Assembly: GCF_011022235.1 (NCBI RefSeq) | Contig: NZ_JAAIYP010000037.1 | Coordinates: forward strand, 1 to 64,000 | Length of the DNA stretch: 64,000 bases | Reading direction: 5' to 3' | Source of the DNA: Magnetospirillum aberrantis SpK | GTDB lineage: Bacteria > Pseudomonadota > Alphaproteobacteria > Rhodospirillales > Magnetospirillaceae | In this document: piece after piece, positions 28,393 through 36,918 of the stretch | How positions within the stretch are numbered: the first letter of the stretch is position 1 | Layout: every line of letters begins with the position of its first letter | Notes under the pieces: generated by a model | What the model saw: only the letters and a program-made list of their open reading frames with translations | What the model was told of the DNA's origin: nothing | Database searches by the model: none | Position numbers and translations under genes: made by a program

Positions 28393-29565
28393 ATGCGCCG
28401 ACGCCGTTCCCGCAATCACGACGAGTCCAATTCCCTTGGCCTGACGGTCGCTCGGCTGGGAAAGCTGACCTTGGCCGCCGTGGTCGCCCTTGGCCTGGGC
28501 GAATGGGGGGCTGGGCTGGCCATGGGCAAGATACGCCAGAATCGGGCCGCCGCCACCCCCTCGCTCAATGATCTCGACATCGCGCGTCTGTACGACACCG
28601 ACAATCCGGCGGTCTATCGCGACGTCTTGGCCGAATTCTCGCGTTTGGGGCCATCCGTCTACACGCCGCTGGTCGAATATCGCTTGCCGGCCCATGCCGG
28701 GCACAGTCTGACGATTTCCGAACAGGGCTGGCGTGGCAACGGCACGCCGCAAGAACTTGAGGCTCCGGGAACCAAGGTCTTCGTGTTCGGCGGTTCGACC
28801 ACCTTCGGCATCGGCGTCGCCGACAGCGAGACCTTGCCGGCGCAATTGGGCGAAGTGCTGAAGGCGGCCGGCAAGGACGTGCAGGTCTTCAATTTCGGCG
28901 CCCCTTCCTACTACTCGACCCAGGAACGCATTCTGCTTGAGCGGCTGTTGACCGCCGGTATTCGTCCCGACGTGGCGGTGTTCGTCGACGGGCTCAGCGA
29001 TTTCCAGGCTTGTACGCTGCCCGACCGGACCGCATGGAGCGGACGGTTGGAACAGGCGACGCGGGTGGCGGCGCGGCTGCCGTTGACTTCGGAGCTGGCG
29101 GGACGCTCCAACCTTTTGGCGTTTGGCCGCTGGCTGATCGGCGAGGAACGGGCCGAGGCGCCCAACCGCGTCGCGCCATGCGGTTCCGACGCCGAGGTGG
29201 ACGCGGTCATCCGTCGTCTCGACGTCAACCGGCGCATGGTCGCCGGCATGGCCGACCGGCTGGGCTTCAAGGCGGTGTTCGTGCAACAGCCGGTTCCCAC
29301 CTATTCCTACGACAACGCCAAGCGGCCGGTGCCGGTGGATACCGAATTGCTGGCCAACCACATGAATTCCGCCAAGGGCTATCCGCGCATGGCGGAGATG
29401 CGTGCCGCCGGCCAGTTGCTGGCCGACAACGTGTTGTGGCTGACCGAGCTTGAGCCGGCCGAGGGCGCGGCCTATGTGGACACCGTCCATTACAGTCCGC
29501 GCTTCAATCGCACCCTGGCCGAGACCATCGGCCAGTTCATGCTCGACGCCTCGATGGTGCCGTGA
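28393..29565 (+). CDS. Membrane-anchored SGNH-type hydrolase
   Basis: A 390-residue protein with one N-terminal helix (about 22-44) and an SGNH/GDSL catalytic domain outside the membrane. Block I is [10 protein letters not shown] with nucleophile S135, and the acid-His pair is D363-T-V-H366 in VDTVHYSP. The oxyanion Gly/Asn blocks are present as [13 protein letters not shown] and FVDGLSDF. It may act on envelope carbohydrates or lipids; the substrate is unknown. The next gene starts with a GTG that overlaps its stop. Confidence 0.85.
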   Translation: MRRRRSRNHDESNSLGLTVARLGKLTLAAVVALGLGEWGAGLAMGKIRQNRAAATPSLNDLDIARLYDTDNPAVYRDVLAEFSRLGPSVYTPLVEYRLPAHAGHSLTISEQGWRGNGTPQELEAPGTKVFVFGGSTTFGIGVADSETLPAQLGEVLKAAGKDVQVFNFGAPSYYSTQERILLERLLTAGIRPDVAVFVDGLSDFQACTLPDRTAWSGRLEQATRVAARLPLTSELAGRSNLLAFGRWLIGEERAEAPNRVAPCGSDAEVDAVIRRLDVNRRMVAGMADRLGFKAVFVQQPVPTYSYDNAKRPVPVDTELLANHMNSAKGYPRMAEMRAAGQLLADNVLWLTELEPAEGAAYVDTVHYSPRFNRTLAETIGQFMLDASMVP

Positions 29566-30458
29566 ATTCCCGCAGGCTCTGGCTGATCCTTCTGGTGGTG
29601 CCGCCGCTGTTGTGGGCGGGCAACGCCCTGGTGGGCCGTGCGGTGGTTGGACGTCTTGACCCGGTCGAGTTGTCGGTCTGGCGCTGGACGGTGGCCTTGG
29701 CCGCGCTGTTGCCCTTTACCTTCCGCTCCTTGCTGCTGTACCGCCGGGTTCTGTTGTCCGCTTGGCCGGCGGTGGTGGCCATGGGGGTGTGCAGCGTCGG
29801 CGCCTACAACACCTTGCTTTACATGGCCATGCACACCACCACCGCCATCAACGCCACGCTGATGGGGTCGGGTATGCCGCTGATGATCCTGATATTGGCG
29901 CGGCTGTGGCTGGGCGATCCCATCCGGCCGGCCCAGTTGGCGGGCATCCTGGTTTCCGCCTGCGGCATGCTGGCGGTGGTGACGCGCGGCGACGCCGGCC
30001 GTCTGTGGTCGCTGGAACTGACGCCGGGCGACGGGCTGATGATGCTGGCCACCCTGGCCTGGGCGGTCTATTCGGTCATGTTGCGCCGTTTCGCCTTGCC
30101 GGTTCCCGCCCTCACCCTCTTGACCGCGTTCATCGTGGTCGGACTGGTGGCGCTGACCCCGTTTTACCTTTTGGGCGACGGGCACGCGGCCTTGTCGGAA
30201 TTGGGACCGTGGGAATGGGGGGCCGTCGCCTATACTGGTCTGTTCGCCTCGCTGGTGGCGTTTTCCTTTTGGAATCATGGCGTCGCCGCCGTGGGGGCGG
30301 CAACCGCCGGCCAGTACTCCTATCTCATTCCGCTGTTCACCGCGTTGCTGGCGATTCCGCTGCTGGGGGAGCGTCTGCATTGGTATCACGCCCTGGGCGG
30401 CGGATTGATTTTCGCCGGTATTTTCCTGGCGACCCGACGCAAGGCGGCGACGTCCTGA
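29562..30458 (+). CDS. EamA-family (DMT) transporter
   Basis: A 298-residue inner membrane protein with ten hydrophobic helices in two EamA repeats. Typical segments are WAGNALVGRAVVGRLDPVELSVWRW in repeat 1 and PLLGERLHWYHALGGGLIFAGIFLA in repeat 2. Direction and substrate unknown; the family exports or imports metabolites. It uses a GTG start whose GTGA overlaps the hydrolase stop, indicating translational coupling. Confidence 0.88.
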   Translation: MNSRRLWLILLVVPPLLWAGNALVGRAVVGRLDPVELSVWRWTVALAALLPFTFRSLLLYRRVLLSAWPAVVAMGVCSVGAYNTLLYMAMHTTTAINATLMGSGMPLMILILARLWLGDPIRPAQLAGILVSACGMLAVVTRGDAGRLWSLELTPGDGLMMLATLAWAVYSVMLRRFALPVPALTLLTAFIVVGLVALTPFYLLGDGHAALSELGPWEWGAVAYTGLFASLVAFSFWNHGVAAVGAATAGQYSYLIPLFTALLAIPLLGERLHWYHALGGGLIFAGIFLATRRKAATS

Positions 30459-30587
30459 GCGCGTGCATCGCAGGCTTGCAAATCGGCGTATTGCGTGGGA
30501 CCCGGCTCCTCAGCAAAATGGCGCCCAAACCAGGGAGGACGGAGACCGCAATGTACGGGCTCCGCGCAAAAACTAGCGGGAGGAGAG

Positions 30588-32327
30588 ATGGCCTTGCCGA
30601 ATAACGGCACGACCGCGGACGATTCTCGATTCGACTGGAATTCGGCGCGCACTTTGCTGGCGGGGCTACCCGGCGGCGGAATCAACATCGCCCACGAGGC
30701 CGTGGATCGCCATGTGGCCGCGGGCCAGGGCGAACGCACCGCGCTGGTTTCGTTAGGGCGTCATTACGAACGCCACAAGATCAGCTATGGTCAACTGGCC
30801 GCTGCCTCGGCCCGCGTCTGCGCCGTGTTGCAGGAACTGGGGGTCCAGCCGGGCGACACGGTGGCGGTGCTGCTGGGCCGTTCGGTCGAGCTGTATCAGG
30901 CGGCCTTGGGCATCTGGAAAGCAGGGGCGGTGTTCTGTCCGCTGTTCGGGGTGTTCGGTCCCGGTCCGTTGCGATCGCGCCTGGAACTGTCGCGGGCCAA
31001 GGTGCTGATCGCCACCGAAACGCTTTATTCCCGCAAGGTCTTGTCGATACGGGGCAATCTGGCCGACCTTCGGCATGTGCTGCTGGTCGCCGATGAACCC
31101 GAGCAGAGCATCGGCGACCATGCCGGCTGCGACGATTTCCGTGCTCGTGTCGCCACTGCCCAGCCGGCGGCGACGGTGGCGACCACCGAGCAGTCGCCGG
31201 CCTTCATGCATTTCACTTCCGGCACCACCGGCATTCCCAAGGGCGCGGTGCATGTCCACGGTGCGGTGGTTTCGCACCTGTTGACTGGCCAACAGGTGTT
31301 CAAGCTGGTTCCAGACGACGTCTATTGGTGCACCGCCGATCCCGGCTGGATCACCAATACCGTCTATGGCCTGATCGTACCCTTGGTCAACGGCTGCACC
31401 GCCCTGGTGGACGAGGCCGAGTTCGATCCCCGCCGCTGGTACGGCGTGCTCAAGGATGAAGCCGTGACGGTGTGGTACACCACACCGACCAACATTCGCA
31501 TGATGATGCGCTATGGCGCCGCCTTGGCCCGGACCTACCGCGAGAATTCATTGCGGTTGGCCGCCAGCGCCGGAGAACCCCTGGGCGCCGAAGCCGCGAC
31601 CTGGGGCGAGAAAACGCTGGGGGTCCAGTTCAACGACACCTGGTGGCAGACCGAGACCGGGGCCATCGCCATCGCCAACCTTGCCGACGACGGTCGGCCG
31701 GGCAGCATGGGCCGCCCGTTGCCAGGAGTCCAGGCGGCGGTGGTCAACCGCAACCTGTCCAAGGTCGAGGTGGTGAACGACCCCGACGCGGTGGGGGAAT
31801 TGGCGTTGCGTGCCGACCTGCCGTCGCTGTTCTCGTCCTATATCGGCGACACCTCGCGCTTCCAATCCTGTTTCATCGATGGCTGGTATCTGACCGGCGA
31901 TCTGGTGCGGCGCGACGCCGACGGCTTTTTCTGGTTCGTCGGGCGTTCCGACGACATGATCAAGTCGGCCGGTCACACCATCGGCCCGTTCGAGATCGAG
32001 GCGTCGATGATGGTTCACCCGGCGGTCGCCGAGATCGGCGTGGTGGGCAAGCCCGACCTCTTGCTGCGCGAGGTGCCGGTGGCGTTCGTGTCGCTCAATC
32101 CCGGTTTCGAGGAAGGCGACGCGCTGCGGACCGAGTTGCTGTATTACGGCCGCCAGCATCTGGGGTCGGCCATTGCCCCGCGCGAAATTCAGTTCGTCGA
32201 GGCCATGCCCAAGACCACTACCGGCAAGATCTTGCGCCGTGCCCTCAAGGCCAAGGCGTCGGCGGAACCGGACGAGGACGCGGTATTGCCGACATCCGGC
32301 TATCCGGGACGTTTCGACGACGAATAA
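30588..32327 (+). CDS. acsA: Acetate--CoA ligase (AMP-forming)
   Basis: A 579-residue enzyme that makes acetyl-CoA from acetate, ATP and CoA. The N-terminal GGGINIAHEAVDRH is typical of AcsA of the shorter, archaea/Bacillus-like group. Further motifs are FTSGTTGIPKGAVHVHG (P-loop), WWQTETG with the Trp that limits acyl size, WYLTGD, and FVGRSDDMIKSAGHTIGPFEIE. The PKTTTGKILRR end holds the lysine that is acetylated in this family. ATG 30588 is preceded by GGGAGGAGAG, a strong ribosome site. A hairpin terminator follows. Confidence 0.9.
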   Translation: MALPNNGTTADDSRFDWNSARTLLAGLPGGGINIAHEAVDRHVAAGQGERTALVSLGRHYERHKISYGQLAAASARVCAVLQELGVQPGDTVAVLLGRSVELYQAALGIWKAGAVFCPLFGVFGPGPLRSRLELSRAKVLIATETLYSRKVLSIRGNLADLRHVLLVADEPEQSIGDHAGCDDFRARVATAQPAATVATTEQSPAFMHFTSGTTGIPKGAVHVHGAVVSHLLTGQQVFKLVPDDVYWCTADPGWITNTVYGLIVPLVNGCTALVDEAEFDPRRWYGVLKDEAVTVWYTTPTNIRMMMRYGAALARTYRENSLRLAASAGEPLGAEAATWGEKTLGVQFNDTWWQTETGAIAIANLADDGRPGSMGRPLPGVQAAVVNRNLSKVEVVNDPDAVGELALRADLPSLFSSYIGDTSRFQSCFIDGWYLTGDLVRRDADGFFWFVGRSDDMIKSAGHTIGPFEIEASMMVHPAVAEIGVVGKPDLLLREVPVAFVSLNPGFEEGDALRTELLYYGRQHLGSAIAPREIQFVEAMPKTTTGKILRRALKAKASAEPDEDAVLPTSGYPGRFDDE

Positions 32328-32342
32328 ACGCCAAGATAAACG

Positions 32343-32374
32343 AAGCCCCCGGTTCGTCGTGAACCGGGGGCTTT
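32343..32374. terminator. Bidirectional terminator between acsA and doxX
   Basis: AAGCCCCCGGTTC at 32343-32355 is the exact complement of GAACCGGGGGCTT at 32361-32373, loop GTCGT. It sits between two convergent genes (acsA stop at 32327 and doxX stop at 32378). Confidence 0.85.
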
Positions 32375-32377
32375 GTC

Positions 32378-32851
32378 TTAGAATTCGTGGCCGATGATCC
32401 GGTCCAAAGAGAACCATCCGCCGCCACGGATGGCGTAGGACAGCGTGACGATGGCCCACAACAGGGGATATTCGTAGCCACCGCTGGTCCAGAAGAAACC
32501 GGCGCCGAGGTGCACCTGAAGGGCCGCCACCGCCAGCAGGCCGGTCGCCAGCACCGCCACCGGCCGGGTCAGCAGGCCGGCGGCCAGGGCAAGGCCGCCA
32601 AAGAATTCGATCATTCCCGCCACGGTCGCCAAGCCGGCGGGCAGGCCCAGCTTGCTGGCGAAGAACTGGCCGGTGGCGTCCAACCCGTAGCCGCCGAACC
32701 AGCCGAACAGCTTTTGCGCGCCGTGCGGCACCAGGGTCAGGCCGGCGACGATGCGCACCATGGGTTCTGCCAAAGGCGACAACAGGGCGGTCAGCGGGGC
32801 GACGAACGCAAGGATCGGCTTGGTCGGGGCGCCGGAAGAGGCAAGGGACAT
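32378..32851 (-). CDS. DoxX family membrane protein
   Basis: A 157-residue inner membrane protein with four helices. Family marks are RIVAGLTLVPHGAQKLFGWFGGYGLDATGQFFASKLG, GMIEFFGGLALAAGLLTRPVAVLATGLLA and the final helix. DoxX proteins are linked to quinone or thiosulfate redox chemistry and envelope stress, but this member's role is unknown. Confidence 0.88.
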   Translation of the reverse strand: MSLASSGAPTKPILAFVAPLTALLSPLAEPMVRIVAGLTLVPHGAQKLFGWFGGYGLDATGQFFASKLGLPAGLATVAGMIEFFGGLALAAGLLTRPVAVLATGLLAVAALQVHLGAGFFWTSGGYEYPLLWAIVTLSYAIRGGGWFSLDRIIGHEF

Positions 32852-32975
32852 GGCGAGAACTCCGTCAGGGAATGGGGCGTCGGCCCCGTTGTCATGACGA
32901 GAGTGTCGCTCTGGGCTTTGTTGGAGACAATCTGGCGATTTCGCACAGAACTGTTTCCCTATGGAAACAGTGACT

Positions 32976-35105
32976 TCAGACCCCGTGTTGCAACAAGGCG
33001 GTGAAGCGTTCGGCGCTGATTGGCGGGCTGAACAGATAGCCCTGCATGGAGGTAACGCCCTTGGTCAACAGGTACTCGGCCTGGTCCGGGGTCTCCACGC
33101 CTTCGGCGATGACGTCGAAGCCCAGGTTGCTGGCCAGGGCGACGATCGAGGCGACGATGGCGCCATCCTTGCCGTTGCCGGGCAGTTCCTTGACGAAAGC
33201 GCGGTCGATCTTGAGCGTGTCCACCGGGAACAGCTTGAGATAGGCCATGGACGAATAGCCGGTGCCGAAATCGTCGATCGACATGCGCACGCCCATTGCC
33301 CCCAATTGGGTCAGGATGGAGATGGCGCGGTCCACTTCGGTGGCCATCATGGTCTCGGTGATTTCCAATTCCAGATCGCTGGGCGTCAGATGATTGGCGG
33401 CCAGGGCGCGCTCGACCTTTTCCTTGAGGCCGGCGTCGTGGAACTGGGCCGGTGACAGGTTGACCGACACGCAGCCGAAATCCAGTCCCAGGTCGCGCCA
33501 GCAACGCATCTGGTAACAGGCCTCGCCCAATGCCCAGTCGCCGATGGCGCCGACCAGACCGGCGCGTTCGGCCACCGGGATGAACAAAGCGGGGCTGACG
33601 TCGCCGCGCACCGGATGGGACCAGCGGATCAACGCCTCGGCGCCGACGATGCGGCGGGTGCGGGCGTCCAGCTTGGGCTGGTAATGCAGGCGGAACTGGT
33701 TCTCGGCGATGGCGTGGCGCAGGTCATTTTCCAGGTTCACCCGCTCTGCCGCCTGGCGGTTCATGTCCTGGTCGTAGAAGCTGTAGCCGCGTCCGCCCGC
33801 CTTGCAATGGTACATGGCGGCGTCGGCGTTGGAGAGCAGTTGCTCTGCCGTGTCGGCGTCGTCGGGATAAAGCGCGACGCCGATGCTGGTCGAGCAGTAG
33901 AGGTCGCGGTGCGCTACCGAGAACGGTTCGGAAAAGGCGTACAGAATCTTCTCGACACAGGCGACCGCGCCCGTGGGGTCGCTGATGTTGGGCAACGCCA
34001 CCACGAATTCGTCGCCGCCCAGCCGGCCGATGATGTCGGAGGCGCGCACGCATCCCTTGAGCCGGCGGGCCACCTGACGCAGCAATTCGTCGCCGGCGGC
34101 GTGGCCGAAACTGTCGTTGACGTCCTTGAAGCGGTTGACGTCGAGGAACAGCACCGCCAGGCGGTGGCCGCCCACTTCGGCGCGGACGATGGCGTCGGTC
34201 AGCGCTTCCATCACCGTGTGGCGGTTGGCCAGCTTGGTCAGCGTGTCGTGGCTGGCGTGGAAGCGGATGCGCTGTTCGTCCATCTTGCGGCGCGTCACGT
34301 CATGCGCCAGCAACACGAACGATCCGACATGCCCGTCCTCGCCGACTACGCCGGTGATGGCCAATGCGGCGGGAAAAACGTCGCCGTCGGCGCGGCGTGC
34401 CCACACTTCGCCTTGCCAGATTCCGCCCTTGGCGGCAGTGACCCAGGCTTCCTCGATCAAGGCCGGTTCGTTGACTTCGGCGGCGAACAGCGACAGGCGC
34501 ACGCCGACCACGCCCTCGGCGGCGAAACCGGTCATGCGTTCGAAGGCCGAGTTGACGGCGCGAACCATCTGGTCGCGGTCCACGACCACGATGGCTTCGC
34601 CCACGTTGTCGAACACCGCCGCCGCCAGCCGCAGCCGTTCCTCGGCGGCCTTGCGGGCGGTGATGTCCTGGACGGTGCCTTCGTAGCAGACGACCTCGCC
34701 ATCGTCGTCGCGCACGGCGCGGGCGTTTTCGGCGATCCAGATGACGCTGCCATCCTTGCGGAAAACCTGCGCCTCGAAATTGCGCACTTCGGAATCGACG
34801 GCCAGGGCGCGTTTGAAGCGGTCGCGGTCGGCGGGGTTGACATAAAGATTGCGGGCGATGTCGGTCAGGCCGGAAATCAACGCCTGGGGACCGTCATAGC
34901 CGTAGACGCGGGCAAGTGCGGGGTTGGCGGCTAGGTAGCGGCCATCGGGGGTGGTGCGGTAGATGCCTTCGATGGCGTTCTCGAACAGCGAGCGGTACTG
35001 GTCGAGCGCATGGCACGGCGCGTTGAGCACCGCGCCGGACGGCGCTTCAGGCGTCACGCCGGACGGCGCTTCGGGCGTCACGCCGGACGACGTCTTGTCA
35101 ATCAT
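32976..35105 (-). CDS. PAS-PAS-GGDEF-EAL signalling protein
   Basis: A 709-residue c-di-GMP turnover protein, cytosolic (no membrane helix). Two PAS domains lie in about residues 30-270 (YRSLFENAIEGIYRTTPDGRYLA; FDNVGEAIVVVDRD). The GGDEF domain has RLGGDEFVVAL, so cyclase activity is possible. The EAL domain has GAEALIRWSHP, LEITETMM, DDFGTGYSSMAYLKLFPVD and IAEGVET, a full set for phosphodiesterase activity. The N-terminus carries an 8-residue tandem repeat (SGVTPEAP) encoded by a 24-bp DNA repeat. ATG 35105 is preferred; ATG 35132 and GTG 35144 are in frame alternatives. Confidence 0.9.
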   Translation of the reverse strand: MIDKTSSGVTPEAPSGVTPEAPSGAVLNAPCHALDQYRSLFENAIEGIYRTTPDGRYLAANPALARVYGYDGPQALISGLTDIARNLYVNPADRDRFKRALAVDSEVRNFEAQVFRKDGSVIWIAENARAVRDDDGEVVCYEGTVQDITARKAAEERLRLAAAVFDNVGEAIVVVDRDQMVRAVNSAFERMTGFAAEGVVGVRLSLFAAEVNEPALIEEAWVTAAKGGIWQGEVWARRADGDVFPAALAITGVVGEDGHVGSFVLLAHDVTRRKMDEQRIRFHASHDTLTKLANRHTVMEALTDAIVRAEVGGHRLAVLFLDVNRFKDVNDSFGHAAGDELLRQVARRLKGCVRASDIIGRLGGDEFVVALPNISDPTGAVACVEKILYAFSEPFSVAHRDLYCSTSIGVALYPDDADTAEQLLSNADAAMYHCKAGGRGYSFYDQDMNRQAAERVNLENDLRHAIAENQFRLHYQPKLDARTRRIVGAEALIRWSHPVRGDVSPALFIPVAERAGLVGAIGDWALGEACYQMRCWRDLGLDFGCVSVNLSPAQFHDAGLKEKVERALAANHLTPSDLELEITETMMATEVDRAISILTQLGAMGVRMSIDDFGTGYSSMAYLKLFPVDTLKIDRAFVKELPGNGKDGAIVASIVALASNLGFDVIAEGVETPDQAEYLLTKGVTSMQGYLFSPPISAERFTALLQHGV
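35033..35088. repeat. 24-bp tandem repeat in the N-terminus of the PAS-GGDEF-EAL gene
   Basis: Units start with CGCCGGAC at 35033, 35057 and 35081. The two full 24-bp copies differ by one base (A/G), and a third partial copy follows. The repeat is in frame and adds the octapeptide SGVTPEAP, so copy number could vary by slippage without breaking the frame. Confidence 0.85.
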
Positions 35106-35311
35106 GGCGTCGCCGCCGTCCAAAGTTTGCATCCCCTCACGCACAAGCCAGTGTCGCTGCGCACACTCATAGGCAATCAGTGTGCCACAATTCGCGACAG
35201 GGATGCCATTTGTAAGGCCTTGATTTCAAGAGATTCCGCAAGAGAGCCTTCACATGGCTGCCGTGATTGCCGCGCGGGTGTGCATTTTTCGCGCGATAAG
35301 ATGCCCGCTTT

Positions 35312-35533
35312 TCAGGCACCTTCACAGGCGCAGGCGTCGCCACAGCGGCCGCAGCCAGTGGTGGCCGGGCTTTGGGCGGCGCGAACCATGTCATGTACTG
35401 TCGAAACGCACTTCCCGCATTGCGGCTTGCAGGAATAATGGCGGTAGACCTCGGCGGCAGAGCCGGCCTGACCTTCGTCGATGGCCGCGCGGACCTGACG
35501 GTCGTTCAATCCGTGACAGAGACAAACGTACAT
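35312..35533 (-). CDS. bfd: Bacterioferritin-associated ferredoxin
   Basis: A 73-residue [2Fe-2S] protein that reduces ferric iron in bacterioferritin. The cluster ligands are CLC near residues 4-6 and CKPQCGKC around 36-43. The C-terminal tail has four additional cysteines (CGRCGDACAC), which ordinary Bfd lacks, so it may bind another metal. A Fur box at 35751 lies about 218 nt upstream, and the leader between them contains a long inverted repeat. Iron-repressed expression is likely. Confidence 0.88.
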   Translation of the reverse strand: MYVCLCHGLNDRQVRAAIDEGQAGSAAEVYRHYSCKPQCGKCVSTVHDMVRAAQSPATTGCGRCGDACACEGA

Positions 35534-35571
35534 GGCGCCTCGGCGAGGTTGGCGGCGAAAGCCGAAGGTGC

Positions 35572-35612
35572 GGCGGGGAGGGGGGAGAGAAGAGAGGAGA
35601 CCCCTCCCCGCC
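35572..35612. repeat. Perfect 12-bp inverted repeat in the bfd leader
   Basis: GGCGGGGAGGGG at 35572-35583 is the exact complement of CCCCTCCCCGCC at 35601-35612, with a 17-nt purine loop on the plus strand. It lies between the Fur box and bfd, about 40 nt from the ATG, so in the transcript it would form a strong hairpin next to the ribosome site. Confidence 0.7.
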
Positions 35613-35750
35613 ACCGCAAGGCGGATCATCATCCGCGCTTGGGACTGGTGCCCGGTCCGATCCACTCGTCCCCGGCGTCCAGACAGGACATCCGATCACC
35701 TTTCGGCCTTATCCGCGTGCTTCCTTTCGGAAGCGGTGCTGCTGTCTGTT

Positions 35751-35769
35751 GTTTATGATAATCATTCGC
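35751..35769 (-). promoter_or_regulatory. Fur box upstream of bfd
   Basis: Read on the plus strand, GTTTATGATAATCATTCGC matches 15 of 19 positions of the Fur consensus and shares ATGATAATCATTCGC with the site at 16967. It is in the gap between fbpA (stop 35818) and bfd, so it should control bfd. Confidence 0.8.
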
Positions 35770-35817
35770 ATTTACGGATGGCAACAGCTTTTTTGTGGTC
35801 ACCGCACGAAACCGGCG

Positions 35818-36837
35818 TCATCGCCAGCCGACGCGGTCGAAGATGCGGATGGCTTCGGCGCGGTTTTCGCCCAGCATGGCGACGTTGATGTCTTCGGCCT
35901 TGAACACTCCCCAGGCGGCGACCACCGGCGAAGCGGCGACGCCGGGGCGGACCGGGAACTCGTTGTTGGCCTGGGCGAACAGTGCCTGGGCTTCGGGACC
36001 GGCCATGAATTCCAGCAATTGCACGGCTTCTCCCCGGTTTTTGGCGGAGGCGGTGACGCCGGCGCCGGCCACGTTCATGTGGGCTCCGCGTCCTTGCTGA
36101 TTGGGAAAGGCGATGCCGACCTTGGCGGCGGCTTCACGCTCGGCTTCCTTGGTCGAGGTCAGCATGCCGCCGTAATAATAGGTGTTGGCGATGGCGATGT
36201 CGCATTGGCCGGCGGCCACGGCGGAAATCTGGTCGCGGTCGCCGCCCTGGGGTTTGCGGGCCATGTTGTCGGCGACACCCTTGGCCCAGGCTTCGGCCTT
36301 AGTCGGGCCGTTTACCGCGATCAAGCCGGCCAGCAACGACTGGTTATAGGTGGAGGACGACGACCGCACGCAGATGCGGCCCTTCCATTTTGGGTCGGCC
36401 AGATCCTCATACGTGGTGATCTCGGACGGCTTGACCCGGTCCTTGGCATAGAACACCACGCGCGAGCGCGCCGACAGCCCGGTCCAATAGCCCTGTGGAT
36501 CGCGATAGGCGGCGGGGATGGCCGTCTCGATCGCCTTGCTGGTGACCGGCTGCAATACCCCGGCGACGCGGGCGGCGTGCAGATGGGCGACGTCGGTGGT
36601 GACGAACAGGTCTGCCGGGCTGTCCTTGCCCTCGCTTTTCAGGCGTTCCAGCAACTGGTCCTCGCTGGCCGACAACAGGTTGACCTTGATGCCGGTCTTG
36701 TGGCTGAAGGCATCCAGAACCGGCTTCAACAGATGGTCCTTGCGGGCGGAATAGACGTTGACCTCGGCGGCTTGAACGGTGCCGACGGTCAAGGCGCAGG
36801 TCAGCGTGGCGACAGCGAGGCGGGATAGACGGCGCAT
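35818..36837 (-). CDS. fbpA: Ferric iron ABC transporter substrate-binding protein
   Basis: A 339-residue periplasmic Fe(III)-binding protein. A signal peptide ends VQAAEV, and the mature start NVYSARKDHLLKPVLDAFSHKTG is typical of FbpA/IdiA. Tyrosine residues in ANTYYYGGM match the tyrosine pair that coordinates ferric iron. It is 81 nt after fbpC on the same strand and may have its own iron-responsive promoter. Order in the block is B-C-A rather than the common A-B-C. Confidence 0.92.
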   Translation of the reverse strand: MRRLSRLAVATLTCALTVGTVQAAEVNVYSARKDHLLKPVLDAFSHKTGIKVNLLSASEDQLLERLKSEGKDSPADLFVTTDVAHLHAARVAGVLQPVTSKAIETAIPAAYRDPQGYWTGLSARSRVVFYAKDRVKPSEITTYEDLADPKWKGRICVRSSSSTYNQSLLAGLIAVNGPTKAEAWAKGVADNMARKPQGGDRDQISAVAAGQCDIAIANTYYYGGMLTSTKEAEREAAAKVGIAFPNQQGRGAHMNVAGAGVTASAKNRGEAVQLLEFMAGPEAQALFAQANNEFPVRPGVAASPVVAAWGVFKAEDINVAMLGENRAEAIRIFDRVGWR

Positions 36838-36861
36838 GGAGTGTTCCCCTTGTTCGACATG

Positions 36862-36876
36862 ATGATGCGAATTAAT
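36862..36876. promoter_or_regulatory. Possible iron-responsive operator before fbpA
   Basis: TGCGAATTAATCGCA is a 15-bp dyad (TGCGA/TCGCA around ATTAA) 25 nt upstream of fbpA. It resembles the TGCxAAT half-sites of the two clear Fur boxes but has weaker overall match. Confidence 0.4.
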
Positions 36877-36918
36877 CGCAATAACTGCCTTTTCCAAGAG
36901 GGGCCGGGAAAATTTTCG

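Noticed and set aside
35033-35088. Short tandem repeat considered as a CRISPR fragment
   Set aside because: Units are contiguous, in frame and without spacers, so this is a coding repeat.
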